Shown here in pieces: positions 26,143 to 34,295 of a stretch of 64,000 nucleotides of DNA. Origin of the DNA: Pseudomonadota bacterium (lineage in GTDB: Bacteria; Pseudomonadota; Gammaproteobacteria; Steroidobacterales; Steroidobacteraceae). Location of the stretch: assembly GCA_016704655.1 (NCBI GenBank), contig JADIZR010000005.1:219629-283628 (forward strand). Direction: 5' to 3'. A program made the position numbers and the translations under genes. Position 1 is the first letter of the stretch, and every line of letters starts with the position of its first letter. The notes below the pieces were generated by a model, which was not told where the DNA came from, did no database searches, and saw only the letters and a list, made by a program, of their open reading frames with translations.

Positions 26143-28253
26143 GGCGGGGTCTCCTGCGTAGACAGACCATGCGCTGGCGCGCGGCCGAACTGAAAGCCCC
26201 CTTCCGTACCGCGAAAGTCGATGACGTAATTCTGGCCGGGACTGAGCGTGACCGTCGTCGAACTTTCGTAGTCGAATCCCGTCGTGCGGCCACTGTCGCG
26301 GAGGCGCGCCGTGAGCTGGTGCGTGCCTGCAGGCACGCGGAAGCTTGCGTAGACCGTGGAAGGCCCGTCATCCCACAACCCTGCCGGCTGGTGGGTGGCG
26401 CGATGTATCGTCCGTCCATTGAGGAGGAGTTCCAGGTCGACGGGCCATCGTCCGCGCTCGCACGTCGTGGCAGTCCGTTCTGCGAACGGCAGGTTCGCGA
26501 GTTCCTGCGGACTGTAGTGACGACACTCCTTCAACGACCGGGCGGCATGACTGAAGCTCAGCTTGAGCAGGGCTTGATCGTGATTCAGGTAGGCGTAGGT
26601 CGGTCGCGTGGCGAACCACCCCACCAGTACCGCGACGGCCCCGAGCACAACCACCTGGCCGGCGAAGCGCAGCGGCAAGGGCAACTGCTTCATCCGCGCC
26701 CGCCAGGCCACGCCGGTGCGCGCCGGCCGCGCTGACGCGGCGAGGTCCTGCAGGTGCTGTCGGAATTGCGCCAGGGCTTCCCGAGTCCGATGCTGCTGCA
26801 CGGGCGACGCCCACGACACGGCCACCCGGTCGCGGTCCACCCGATCACGCAGGTACGGGTCCCTCTGGCTGCCGATGCGCTCTTCCGTCCAGCGATCACC
26901 GAGCCTTTCGAAGCAATCTTCCTCGGCGCAACCGGCAATCAGCACGCCGTCGGCGTGCTTGCGCGAGATCACGAGGTCGATGAAGGACGGCGGCAACATG
27001 CCGACGCAGGGCATGGCGAGGACGGCGATACCCGGATCCGCCAGTGCGTCGAGGTTGCCGGCGTGCGCGCACCGGACGACGACCACGCGGTCGTTACCCT
27101 GCAGCTTCGCCGTCGCGGCGACTACCTGGTCGCGCAGGCCGGCAATCGGATCCGCCGGCAGTTCGATGCCGGGCACCAGTGCGCTGGCACGGCGGAATGG
27201 CGTGGCGGTCGGGCAGGCACCGACGCAGATTCCGCAGCTCATGCACATGTCGCCGTCGACGCGGGCCTCCTGGTCGAACTCGGCGCCGTCCGTTCGTCCG
27301 ACCATCGTGATCGCACCGAACGGACAGTCGGCGAAACACCTTCCGCAGCCATTGCAGTTTTCGAGGTTGACCACGGCAGGCGGCGCCTTGCGCAGCGGCG
27401 GCAGCCACGGCAGCAACGTGAGGAACACGCTGCCACCGACCAGCACTGCCCAGAGCGTGCGGCCGCTCACGACGTCGAGCAGCGGGTACGCCGTGAGGTA
27501 GAACCAGTCGAGACCGACCTCGAACGGGGCGCGATCCAGGTCCGCCGGCGCCTGGCTCATGGCCGGCACGACCAGCGAGAGTGCAAGGAGGGCCCCGAGT
27601 ACGGCAATGCCCAAGTTGCGCGGTGGGTTCACCCTGGCATGGGCGTGGCGCTGGATGTGCACCCACATGAACAGCAGCATGATCAGCGGCACGGCGATGT
27701 GGATGTAGGCCATCAGCGTGAAGAACCGCCCGGCCAGGTGCGAGCTGTCGAGGAAGTTCCGCGCGATGGGTTCCGCAAAGATGCCGATGCTGTCGAGCCA
27801 TTCCGTCGTGGCGATCGCCACGTACTGGGCCAGCTGGTCCCACACCAGCCAGTAGCCGGTAATGCCGCATGCGTACAGGAACCACAGCAGCGGCACGCCG
27901 GTGACCCACGGGAACCAGCGGTTGCCGCGCATGCGATCCATCGCGAATTCGCGCAGCAGGTGCAGCATGACGACCACGACCATCGCGTCCGAGGCATAGC
28001 GATGCAGGCTGCGCATGATCCCGCCGAGGTACCACTGCTCGCGCGAGAGGTACTCGAGGGACGCGTAAGCCTGCGTCACGCCCGTGTCGAAGAACACGTA
28101 GATGTAGATGCCGGTGACGGTGACGATCCAGAACAGGAACCAGCCGAGCGAACCGAGGTGCACCAACGGATTCAGGCCCGGCCCGAAGAACTTCTCGCAG
28201 ACCTGCTCCAGCCGCAGGAACAGCGCGCGCAATCCCGATTTGAGCAACTTCAC
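26139..28253 (-). CDS. Cytochrome b / 2x[4Fe-4S] ferredoxin / FrhD-like fusion with extra C-terminal membrane domain
   Basis: 704 residues from GTG 28253 (AGGA about 10 bases upstream). Residues 1-270 are a cytochrome b N-terminal domain with the two His pairs for two b hemes (SLHRYASD with MLHLLREF; YIHIAVP with MWVHIQRH). Residues 310-395 carry CNGCGRCFADCP and CMSCGICVGACP, two [4Fe-4S] clusters. Residues 400-520 resemble the hydrogenase/heterodisulfide iron-sulfur subunit FrhD/MvhD (VRCAHAG, MPCVGMLP, GCAEEDC). From MKQLPLPLRF (26693) a further 184 residues have one membrane segment and a beta-rich exported-looking part, possibly a separate protein in other genomes. Likely transfers electrons between quinone and a soluble partner; partner unknown. 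Confidence 0.8.
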   Translation of the reverse strand: MKLLKSGLRALFLRLEQVCEKFFGPGLNPLVHLGSLGWFLFWIVTVTGIYIYVFFDTGVTQAYASLEYLSREQWYLGGIMRSLHRYASDAMVVVVMLHLLREFAMDRMRGNRWFPWVTGVPLLWFLYACGITGYWLVWDQLAQYVAIATTEWLDSIGIFAEPIARNFLDSSHLAGRFFTLMAYIHIAVPLIMLLFMWVHIQRHAHARVNPPRNLGIAVLGALLALSLVVPAMSQAPADLDRAPFEVGLDWFYLTAYPLLDVVSGRTLWAVLVGGSVFLTLLPWLPPLRKAPPAVVNLENCNGCGRCFADCPFGAITMVGRTDGAEFDQEARVDGDMCMSCGICVGACPTATPFRRASALVPGIELPADPIAGLRDQVVAATAKLQGNDRVVVVRCAHAGNLDALADPGIAVLAMPCVGMLPPSFIDLVISRKHADGVLIAGCAEEDCFERLGDRWTEERIGSQRDPYLRDRVDRDRVAVSWASPVQQHRTREALAQFRQHLQDLAASARPARTGVAWRARMKQLPLPLRFAGQVVVLGAVAVLVGWFATRPTYAYLNHDQALLKLSFSHAARSLKECRHYSPQELANLPFAERTATTCERGRWPVDLELLLNGRTIHRATHQPAGLWDDGPSTVYASFRVPAGTHQLTARLRDSGRTTGFDYESSTTVTLSPGQNYVIDFRGTEGGFQFGRAPAHGLSTQETPP

Positions 28254-28293
28254 GCCATTCGATCCTGTCTGCAGGCAGCGGATGCCGACCCGG

Positions 28294-29100
28294 TCAATGC
28301 GAGTTCCGCCATGAGATCGCGATCGCGATTGCCACCATGCCGAGGGCGAGGATGCCCGCGATCGCGTCGGCGACGATCGAGTAGTCGAAGCGGTAGCGGC
28401 CGCTGGACGGATCATAGATCGTGCAGAAAAGCTTCACCGAGCGAATCATACCGGCCAGCGTCCCGCGCTCGATCTCCTGGCCGCGGATGAGTCGCTTCAG
28501 CGGCTCGACGAGATTTGGCGGATTGAAATCCTGGCCGTACACCTGCAGCACCACGCGTCCGGCGCGGTCGATGACCGTCGTCTGCGTGATGTGGTCGAAG
28601 CCCTTGGGCGAGGCCCGGTAAGTGAAGCCAACGTCGCGCGTGAGCCGCTCCAGCGTCGCGGCGTCCGTGCTGGCGAAATACCACCCCGGCATGTCCGCGC
28701 CACGATCCTGCGCAAACAGCCGCATCCGTTCCGGGGTGTCGTTCGGGGTGTCGAACCCGACCGTCAGCACGGTGAAGCTGTCCGGGCCGAGCGCCTTCCA
28801 CGCCACCTTGCTGACGTCGCGCAGGTGCACGGTCAGGCCCGAACAGACGTGGTAGCAGCTGGTGTAGACGAGGCTGAGCACGACCGGCTTGCCGCCGAGA
28901 TCCGACAGTCGGAACGCCTGGCCGCGCTGGTCGACGAACTGGTAATCGCCGAGTTGCCGGGTGATCGCCGCCTGGCTGGTCGCCAGCGCGGCGTCATCGT
29001 CAGAGGCCGCAGTCTGCGCAAACACCCCGGCACTTGCCACGCACGCGACAATTGCCAGGAGCCCGCCTAGCGGCGTTTGCCTTCGAAGGTGCGCGCGCAT
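28294..29100 (-). CDS. SCO-family protein with C-terminal membrane anchor
   Basis: 268 residues with signal peptide (LGGLLAIVACVASAGVFAQ). The thioredoxin-fold domain has the Cys pair in YTSCYHVCSG and the His in FDHITQT, the copper ligands of SCO proteins. Unlike typical SCO proteins it ends with a membrane segment (IVADAIAGILALGMVAIAIAIS). It starts 3 bases after the heme O synthase stop, within the oxidase operon, and should help assemble the CuA centre of subunit II. Confidence 0.82.
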   Translation of the reverse strand: MRAHLRRQTPLGGLLAIVACVASAGVFAQTAASDDDAALATSQAAITRQLGDYQFVDQRGQAFRLSDLGGKPVVLSLVYTSCYHVCSGLTVHLRDVSKVAWKALGPDSFTVLTVGFDTPNDTPERMRLFAQDRGADMPGWYFASTDAATLERLTRDVGFTYRASPKGFDHITQTTVIDRAGRVVLQVYGQDFNPPNLVEPLKRLIRGQEIERGTLAGMIRSVKLFCTIYDPSSGRYRFDYSIVADAIAGILALGMVAIAIAISWRNSH

Positions 29101-29103
29101 GGC

Positions 29104-30024
29104 TCAGTAGGCGACCAGGCGGCCTGCCACGGCTCCATCGACGATGGCCCCGACCAACAGCAAGGTCAACTGCAGCAGGGACGCCAGGAAATTGCGGATT
29201 GCATTCTTCTGCGTCGGCTCGCGCACCAGGAGGACGCTGCGATAAAGGAAATACGCGCCGCCCGCCACGGCGCAGGCAAGGTAGAATATCCCCGCACCCC
29301 AGGCGACGGGCAACAGCGTCAGGAGCACCAGCGGAACCGTGTGTCCGAGGATCACACGGGCGGCGATCCGGTCACCGAACACCACCGGCAGCATAGGTAC
29401 GCCCGCATCAGCGTAATCCTGGCGGTAATACATGGCGAGGCTCCAGAAGTGCGGCGGAGTCCAGAGAAACAGCACGACCGCAAACGTCCACGCCGCCGGC
29501 CCGAGATCCGGGTTCACCGCCGCGGCACCGGCGAGCACGGCGAAACTGCCCGCCAGGCCACCGACGACGATGTTCAGCCACGTCCGCCGCTTCAGCCACA
29601 GGGTGTAGACGACTCCGTAGGTGAAGGCCCCGAGGAACACGAACGTCGCAGCCAGCCAGTTCGTCGCCAGCCCGGCCGACACGACCGCAAACGCCAGCAG
29701 CAAGCCGATCACTGCGATCCAGAGCGATCCACCGGCGAGCTTGCCGGTGACGAACGGACGTCCGCGAGTGCGGGACATGCGGGCGTCGAGGTCGCGCTCG
29801 ACCAGGTGGTTGAGCGCCCCGGCGCTGGCAGCGGCCAGGAAGACCGCAGTCGCCAGCACCAGCAACTGCGGCAGCGGCAGCCCTGCCCCCTGTGCCATCG
29901 CTACACCGGCGATGCCGGCGAACATGATCTCCAGCCCGATACGCGGCTTGAAGACCTCGATCGCGCTCTGCCAGGAAGCCCGCTTCCCGGCGAAAACCGC
30001 ATCCTGGGCGACAGCATCCCGCAT
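29104..30024 (-). CDS. ctaB: Protoheme IX farnesyltransferase (heme O synthase)
   Basis: 306-residue membrane prenyltransferase that turns heme B into heme O for the oxidase. The Asp-rich motif is NHLVERDLDARMSRTRGRP, and the second loop YADAGVPMLPVVFGD is characteristic. Seven to nine membrane segments are visible. ATG 30024 has AGGAG six bases upstream. It is placed directly after subunit I (8 bases), as usual in oxidase operons. The same frame stays open far upstream inside the subunit I gene, but this is an accident of GC-rich sequence. Confidence 0.92.
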   Translation of the reverse strand: MRDAVAQDAVFAGKRASWQSAIEVFKPRIGLEIMFAGIAGVAMAQGAGLPLPQLLVLATAVFLAAASAGALNHLVERDLDARMSRTRGRPFVTGKLAGGSLWIAVIGLLLAFAVVSAGLATNWLAATFVFLGAFTYGVVYTLWLKRRTWLNIVVGGLAGSFAVLAGAAAVNPDLGPAAWTFAVVLFLWTPPHFWSLAMYYRQDYADAGVPMLPVVFGDRIAARVILGHTVPLVLLTLLPVAWGAGIFYLACAVAGGAYFLYRSVLLVREPTQKNAIRNFLASLLQLTLLLVGAIVDGAVAGRLVAY

Positions 30025-30032
30025 GTTCGCTC

Positions 30033-31733
30033 CTACTTCAGTGGCCAGACCTCGGCGAGGTATTTCCAGTTCACGAAGTAGTACAGGACGAACGACACGA
30101 AGAACACGGCGACCAGCACGACCGTGCCGGGGATCTTGAGCGTTCCCTCGTTGCCGTAGCGAGCCACGGCTGCCGCCGATGCCGCGCCCGAGACCGGCCC
30201 GAGCTGCACCACTTCGTTGTCGCCGATCTTGCGGCCCAGGAAGACCGAGCAGACGACGACGATGATGTACATCGCGCCGCCGATCGCGGCCACGATCGCC
30301 GAAAGTCCGTTGAGTGCGAGCATCAGGAACGCGGCCGGCGAGAACTGGAACTGGGACAGCGCATCCGCGAACGTAATGTCCCAGTGCCTGCGCGGCACCC
30401 CGAGGGTTCCCGCACCCATCATGAACAGCGAAATCCCGGCGATACCCAGCCCGAACACGTACGGCTGCCACTGGGCGACCTTCTTGAACATGACCTCCCG
30501 ACGGAAGATCAGCGGCACGAGGAGATAAGTGATCGCCATGAACGCCAGCGTCGTCCCGGCGACCACGGTCGCATGGAAGTGCCCCGGCACATAGATCGTG
30601 TTGTGGATGATCAGGTTGATCTGCTCGGTGCCCATCACGACACCGGAGATGCCGCCAAGGAAGCCGAACATCACCAGCGACAGGAACATGCCGGCGAAGG
30701 CCGGGTTGCCCCAGGGCGCCTTGCGCAACCACTCGAACAAGCCCTTGTTGAAGCCCTTGGCGCGCTGCGCAGCTTCGATCGCGCCCGGCACGGTCATGCC
30801 GTGGATCATGCTGCCGAGGACGGCCAGGTACATCGCGTAGCTGGTGTTGAAGATCTTCCAGCTCGAGCTCACGCCAGGCTCGACCAGCAGGTGGTGCGCG
30901 CTGGCGAGCTGCAGGAACAGGATGTACATGAGGAACGCCATGCGGCTGACTTTCTCGGAGATCGGCTTGGCGCCAAGCACCATGGCTCCGATGGCATACC
31001 AGACGGCGACGTGTGCAGCGACGTTGATCTGCTGCGAGGAATGGCCCATGCCCCACCAGACCAGCTTGTACATCAACGGGTCGACGCCGCTGATGATGCC
31101 TATCGACCACAGGAAAGTCGGGATGAGGATGATCGCGCCACAGGCCAGCGTGAAGACGGCGATGATCGCCGCGGTGATGGCGCCGAAGGTGACCAGCGGT
31201 ACCGAGCCCTGGTAGGTCTTCTCGTCCCTGGCCACGACCAGCGTGCCGAAGAACACCGCGCAGCCGATCAGGGCGCCCACGGCGAACAGCACCAGGCCGA
31301 GGTAGAAGTGCGGGGCCGCCACCAGGGGTGGGTAGGACGTGAACATCACGGACGAGTTGCCCTGCAGCACGGCGACGTTGGTCATCAGCGCGCCGACCAG
31401 CATGAGCCAGAACTGGGCCCAGCCCCAGCGAGGCGCAGCGATGCGCGAATTGAGCAGTATGGCGGATGCGAAATACAGCACCGCCATCTCGAAGAAGATG
31501 ATCCAGGCCAGCAGGACGTCGAAGCCATGCGCCGTCAACGCAAGGTAGAACCAGTCGGCCGGGAGCAGGTGCACGGCGGGCCAGCGGGTGAGCGCGATCG
31601 AGAGCCCGAACAGGCCGCCGATGAGCAGGAACACCACGGCCACGACGGCGTTCGCCTTGATCAGGTTTTCCGCGGACCGGTCGATCTTCAGACCAGTCGT
31701 CGGGCAGGTGCGAAAGTGGGTTGCAGCTGTCAT
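30033..31733 (-). CDS. Heme-copper oxidase subunit I, B-type (ba3-like)
   Basis: Catalytic subunit of a terminal oxidase, 566 residues, 12-13 membrane segments. The low-spin heme His is in TAHGFDVLL. The WGMGHSSQQINVAAHVAVWY region replaces the HPEVY motif of A-type enzymes and marks the B family. CuB histidines are in ASAHHLLVEPG and the high-spin and low-spin heme pair in PGHFHATV. B-type oxidases have high oxygen affinity and fewer proton channels (family knowledge). Flanked by subunit II upstream and ctaB downstream. Confidence 0.9.
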   Translation of the reverse strand: MTAATHFRTCPTTGLKIDRSAENLIKANAVVAVVFLLIGGLFGLSIALTRWPAVHLLPADWFYLALTAHGFDVLLAWIIFFEMAVLYFASAILLNSRIAAPRWGWAQFWLMLVGALMTNVAVLQGNSSVMFTSYPPLVAAPHFYLGLVLFAVGALIGCAVFFGTLVVARDEKTYQGSVPLVTFGAITAAIIAVFTLACGAIILIPTFLWSIGIISGVDPLMYKLVWWGMGHSSQQINVAAHVAVWYAIGAMVLGAKPISEKVSRMAFLMYILFLQLASAHHLLVEPGVSSSWKIFNTSYAMYLAVLGSMIHGMTVPGAIEAAQRAKGFNKGLFEWLRKAPWGNPAFAGMFLSLVMFGFLGGISGVVMGTEQINLIIHNTIYVPGHFHATVVAGTTLAFMAITYLLVPLIFRREVMFKKVAQWQPYVFGLGIAGISLFMMGAGTLGVPRRHWDITFADALSQFQFSPAAFLMLALNGLSAIVAAIGGAMYIIVVVCSVFLGRKIGDNEVVQLGPVSGAASAAAVARYGNEGTLKIPGTVVLVAVFFVSFVLYYFVNWKYLAEVWPLK

Positions 31734-31743
31734 GACGGGCCCC

Positions 31744-32280
31744 TTATTTGTTATCGACGACGTAGATGCGGCCGGTCATCGTGTGATGCCCGAAACCGCA
31801 GTACTCGTTGCAGACGATGCCGAACTGGCCCGTCTGGTTCGGCGTCATCGTCACGACCGACTCGTATCCCGGGTGCACCTGGAGATTGATGTTGACCGGC
31901 TGCAGGGAGAAGCCGTGCTGCAGGTCGATGGACGACAGGTGCAGGCGGTAGGTTTCGCCCTTCACGAGTTCGAGCATCGGCCACCACATGTAGACGCGGC
32001 CCATCATGTAGACGTCGCTGCCGGGCGGGGGGCGCACGACCGGAAACGCGCCCTCCTGGCGCACCGTGTACTCCTCGGTCATCTTGTCGACCTTGGCCGC
32101 GTAGGCTGCCGGCGTAATCCGGTACGCCTCGTTCGAGAGGTTCTGATTACCGACACCGTGCCAGTAGATCATCATGAAGAACATGCCGAGTCCCCACAGG
32201 AACGCGACGATGATCCAGATCAGCTCGACTTTGTGGATGGGCTCTTTCCACCAGCCCGCTCTCGGCGATGCGATTCCCAT
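31744..32280 (-). CDS. Cytochrome c oxidase subunit II, CuA-containing
   Basis: 178 residues with one N-terminal membrane helix (VELIWIIVAFLWGLGMFFMMIYW), as in ba3-type oxidases, instead of two. The CuA site is complete: His in LQHGFSLQ and the CNEYCGFGHHTM loop with two Cys, His and Met. It accepts electrons from cytochrome c and passes them to subunit I, whose start lies 10 bases downstream. Start ATG 32280 follows GGAG about 10 bases upstream. Confidence 0.92.
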   Translation of the reverse strand: MGIASPRAGWWKEPIHKVELIWIIVAFLWGLGMFFMMIYWHGVGNQNLSNEAYRITPAAYAAKVDKMTEEYTVRQEGAFPVVRPPPGSDVYMMGRVYMWWPMLELVKGETYRLHLSSIDLQHGFSLQPVNINLQVHPGYESVVTMTPNQTGQFGIVCNEYCGFGHHTMTGRIYVVDNK

Positions 32281-32295
32281 GACTGCGGTCTCCGG

Positions 32296-32466
32296 TCAGG
32301 GTGAAGCGAGAGGAATCTGGATGATCTCCATGATTCCCCAGATGAGATAGACGACCGTCGGGATGGTGACCCCGAGGAACAGCAGCAGGAACGGATTGTC
32401 GAGCACGCGCTGGAAGAAAGGCGTGCGTTCTGGCTGACCAGGTTCGTTGGACTGTGGTCCGGACAT
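32296..32466 (-). CDS. Small single-span oxidase subunit (IIa-like)
   Basis: 56-residue protein at the head of the oxidase operon. ATG 32466 is preceded by a GGGGG ribosome binding site. The sequence has a hydrophilic start (MSGPQSNEPGQPERTPFFQR) and one membrane helix (FLLLFLGVTIPTVVYLIWGI). Small subunits of this kind occur with ba3-type oxidases and complete the two-helix arrangement that a single-helix subunit II lacks. Too short to be noticed by length-filtered gene calling. Function is assigned from position and shape, not from clear sequence identity. Confidence 0.7.
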   Translation of the reverse strand: MSGPQSNEPGQPERTPFFQRVLDNPFLLLFLGVTIPTVVYLIWGIMEIIQIPLASP

Positions 32467-32565
32467 GTAGCCCCCTGTAAATCATTCGTTATTGACCATA
32501 CCCGGGACACTCGCGTGGCCCGGCGTACGGAAATAGACTGTTAAACGCTAAATCGGCATTCGTCC

Positions 32566-32579
32566 TTGATATAAATCAA
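32566..32579. promoter_or_regulatory. ANR/FNR box upstream of oxidase operon
   Basis: TTGATATAAATCAA is an exact match to the FNR/ANR consensus TTGAT-N4-ATCAA. It lies 100 bases upstream of the first oxidase operon start (32466) in the 171-base gap 32467-32637, which holds no other gene. The site suggests control of the B-type oxidase by low oxygen. Confidence 0.75.
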
Positions 32580-32637
32580 GTGCACTGCAAAAAGAAAGTG
32601 CCGACCCTCCCTGATCCCTCGCCTCCGCACCGGCACG

Positions 32638-32868
32638 CTACTCCACGCCGACGAAGCGGCGAACCGCCGCAAACGTCACCAGGCTGCCACCCAGCAGCAG
32701 CCCGAAGAATATCAACGAACGATGCTCGAACCGCCGCCCGGCGCGGCGCTCGAGCACGTCGAGCAGGCGATCGCACCCCATGTAAAGGACGATGGCCGCG
32801 AGCGTGAAATACAGGATCGTCATGACGACCCGACTGCACCGGGCGCGGCTGCGGCCGAGGTCATTCAT
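32638..32868 (-). CDS. Small membrane protein coupled to MarR gene
   Basis: 76 residues with two hydrophobic segments (MTILYFTLAAIVLYMGCDRLL and SLIFFGLLLGGSLVTFAAV) separated by a charged loop. Its ATG overlaps the MarR stop as ATGA, showing translational coupling. A shorter start at the internal Met (61 residues) is possible. I do not recognise the family. It lies between the MarR regulator and the ANR box region of the oxidase operon. Confidence 0.65.
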   Translation of the reverse strand: MNDLGRSRARCSRVVMTILYFTLAAIVLYMGCDRLLDVLERRAGRRFEHRSLIFFGLLLGGSLVTFAAVRRFVGVE

Positions 32869-33296
32869 CGCTGGGCCGCCTCCCTGCCACCGGCCGGCGC
32901 AGCCTCGTTGACGTCGACGACGCGGAACACCTGTCGCAGCGACTGCAATTCGTCGCGGTGACGCTGGGCGACCCCGTGCACCGCACGTCGCCCTCGTTCC
33001 GTCAGATGCACCTCGACATTTCGACCGTCTGCCGCGCTGCGGTGCTTCGCGACGAGCCGCAACGCGATGCAGCGATTGACGAGCGCGGCGGTACCGTGCG
33101 GGCTTGCCTGCAGCCGATGCGCCAGTTCGCCAACGGTGGCCCAGTCACGCTCAGGATACCCGACGATGTGCAGCAAGATCAGGTATTGCGTCTGGGTCAG
33201 CCCGCCCGCCCGCGAGGCAGCCACGCTGAAGCGCTGGAAGCGCGCGATCTGGTAGCGGAACTCTGACAGGGCGACAAGCTGTTTCCTGGTAAGCAC
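32865..33296 (-). CDS. MarR family transcriptional regulator
   Basis: 143-residue winged-helix DNA-binding protein. The recognition core is WATVGELAHRLQASPHGTAALVNRCIALRLVAKHRSAADGR, followed by VEVHLTERGRRAV, the MarR wing pattern. N- and C-terminal helices for dimerisation flank it. It is transcribed away from an HD-like gene; the gap contains a 19-base inverted repeat that fits a MarR operator. Probably represses itself and the divergent gene (inference). Confidence 0.85.
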   Translation of the reverse strand: MLTRKQLVALSEFRYQIARFQRFSVAASRAGGLTQTQYLILLHIVGYPERDWATVGELAHRLQASPHGTAALVNRCIALRLVAKHRSAADGRNVEVHLTERGRRAVHGVAQRHRDELQSLRQVFRVVDVNEAAPAGGREAAQR

Positions 33297-33328
33297 GCGA
33301 TGGGCAAGGTATGACGAAGAGCGGTTTT

Positions 33329-33347
33329 TATATCATGCCATGCTATA
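33329..33347. promoter_or_regulatory. Putative MarR operator
   Basis: TATATCATG, one base, CATGCTATA: nine-base arms with a single mismatch. It lies 33 bases upstream of the MarR start and 36 bases upstream of the ATG 33383 used for the divergent gene. TATAAC at 33344 could be a -10 box inside it. Size and position fit a MarR-family operator. Confidence 0.5.
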
Positions 33348-33382
33348 ACTTCCGTCCCGTGGACAACACCTACACGACGCCA

Positions 33383-34204
33383 ATGGCAGCGACCATCCCG
33401 CGACTCGAGGAGCTACTTCCGCAGCTGCTGGAATTTGTCCGCACTCTCGCCAGGCAGATCGAGGCTGGTGAAATCCAGGATGGCGATGCGCTCGGCGCGC
33501 GAATCCGCGATTTCTACACGGCGGAACAGACGGCCGCCATCGAAAACGTTGCCCCGGGCTGGAAGGAAATGGCTGCCTATGCCGACGGCACCACCCTGCA
33601 CCACGTCACCCAGGTCCTGATCGCGCTGCAACTGCTGCCGGAGTACCGGCAGGCTTCGCGGTACCTGCAAGCCTTGATGGAATGGAGCGTGCTGTACCAC
33701 GACCTGGGCAAGCAGGTCATCGCCGGCCAGCGCGACGCCCTGCATGCCTTTCGCTCAGGGACGATGGCGGCGCGTACGCTGCCTCGCTTGGGATTCCAGA
33801 CCAGCGCAGCCTACCCGACGACGCTCGAACCCTGGAGCCGGTTGGTCCTCAGTGCCTCCGTTGCGACACCCGACGGCAAGGGATCAATGCAGGACAATCG
33901 CGCGCTGCCGGAAATCCTGCAGGGAATTGAGCAGCTGTTCGGCGCCGGAACTGCTGCCGCACTGATCGTACAGGCGGCCCTGCTCCATCAGTCCTTGAAC
34001 GTCGTACCGGAATGGCCGAACCCTGGCAGCCTGACCGAGTCACAAGTGCCCGAGTGCATTCGGCCGGACCTGGTGCCACTGCTGGAGGGCCTGATGCTGG
34101 CCGACAGCGACGCCTGGCAGCTTTTTGAACCCGACAAGAAAGCGAAATTCCGCGCGAGCACGCTGGCAGTCTTCGCCGCCGTGCGCCAGGTGGTTGCAGG
34201 CTGA
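33383..34204 (+). CDS. HD-domain-like hypothetical protein
   Basis: About 273 residues, soluble and helical. TTLHHVTQVLIALQLL followed by WSVLYHDLGKQV gives an H...HD pattern as in HD-type metal-dependent phosphohydrolases, and a later LLHQSLN could supply a further His. No other domain is visible. The frame is open to ATG 33311, but that start would place the putative MarR operator inside the coding region, so I prefer ATG 33383. Divergent from and probably controlled by the MarR regulator. Substrate unknown. Confidence 0.6.
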   Translation: MAATIPRLEELLPQLLEFVRTLARQIEAGEIQDGDALGARIRDFYTAEQTAAIENVAPGWKEMAAYADGTTLHHVTQVLIALQLLPEYRQASRYLQALMEWSVLYHDLGKQVIAGQRDALHAFRSGTMAARTLPRLGFQTSAAYPTTLEPWSRLVLSASVATPDGKGSMQDNRALPEILQGIEQLFGAGTAAALIVQAALLHQSLNVVPEWPNPGSLTESQVPECIRPDLVPLLEGLMLADSDAWQLFEPDKKAKFRASTLAVFAAVRQVVAG

Positions 34205-34295
34205 ACGATGAGATTGCGTCGGCGCTGACGGCAGGGCTGCCGCGACGTCCCGCATTCGTTATCTGTCATGATCCCCATGGCAGGGGGACAGCACG

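Noticed and set aside
29104..31110. Apparent 668-codon gene extending the heme O synthase frame upstream
   Set aside because: The upstream half is antiframe noise inside the subunit I gene. The synthase has its own ATG at 30024 with a strong ribosome binding site.
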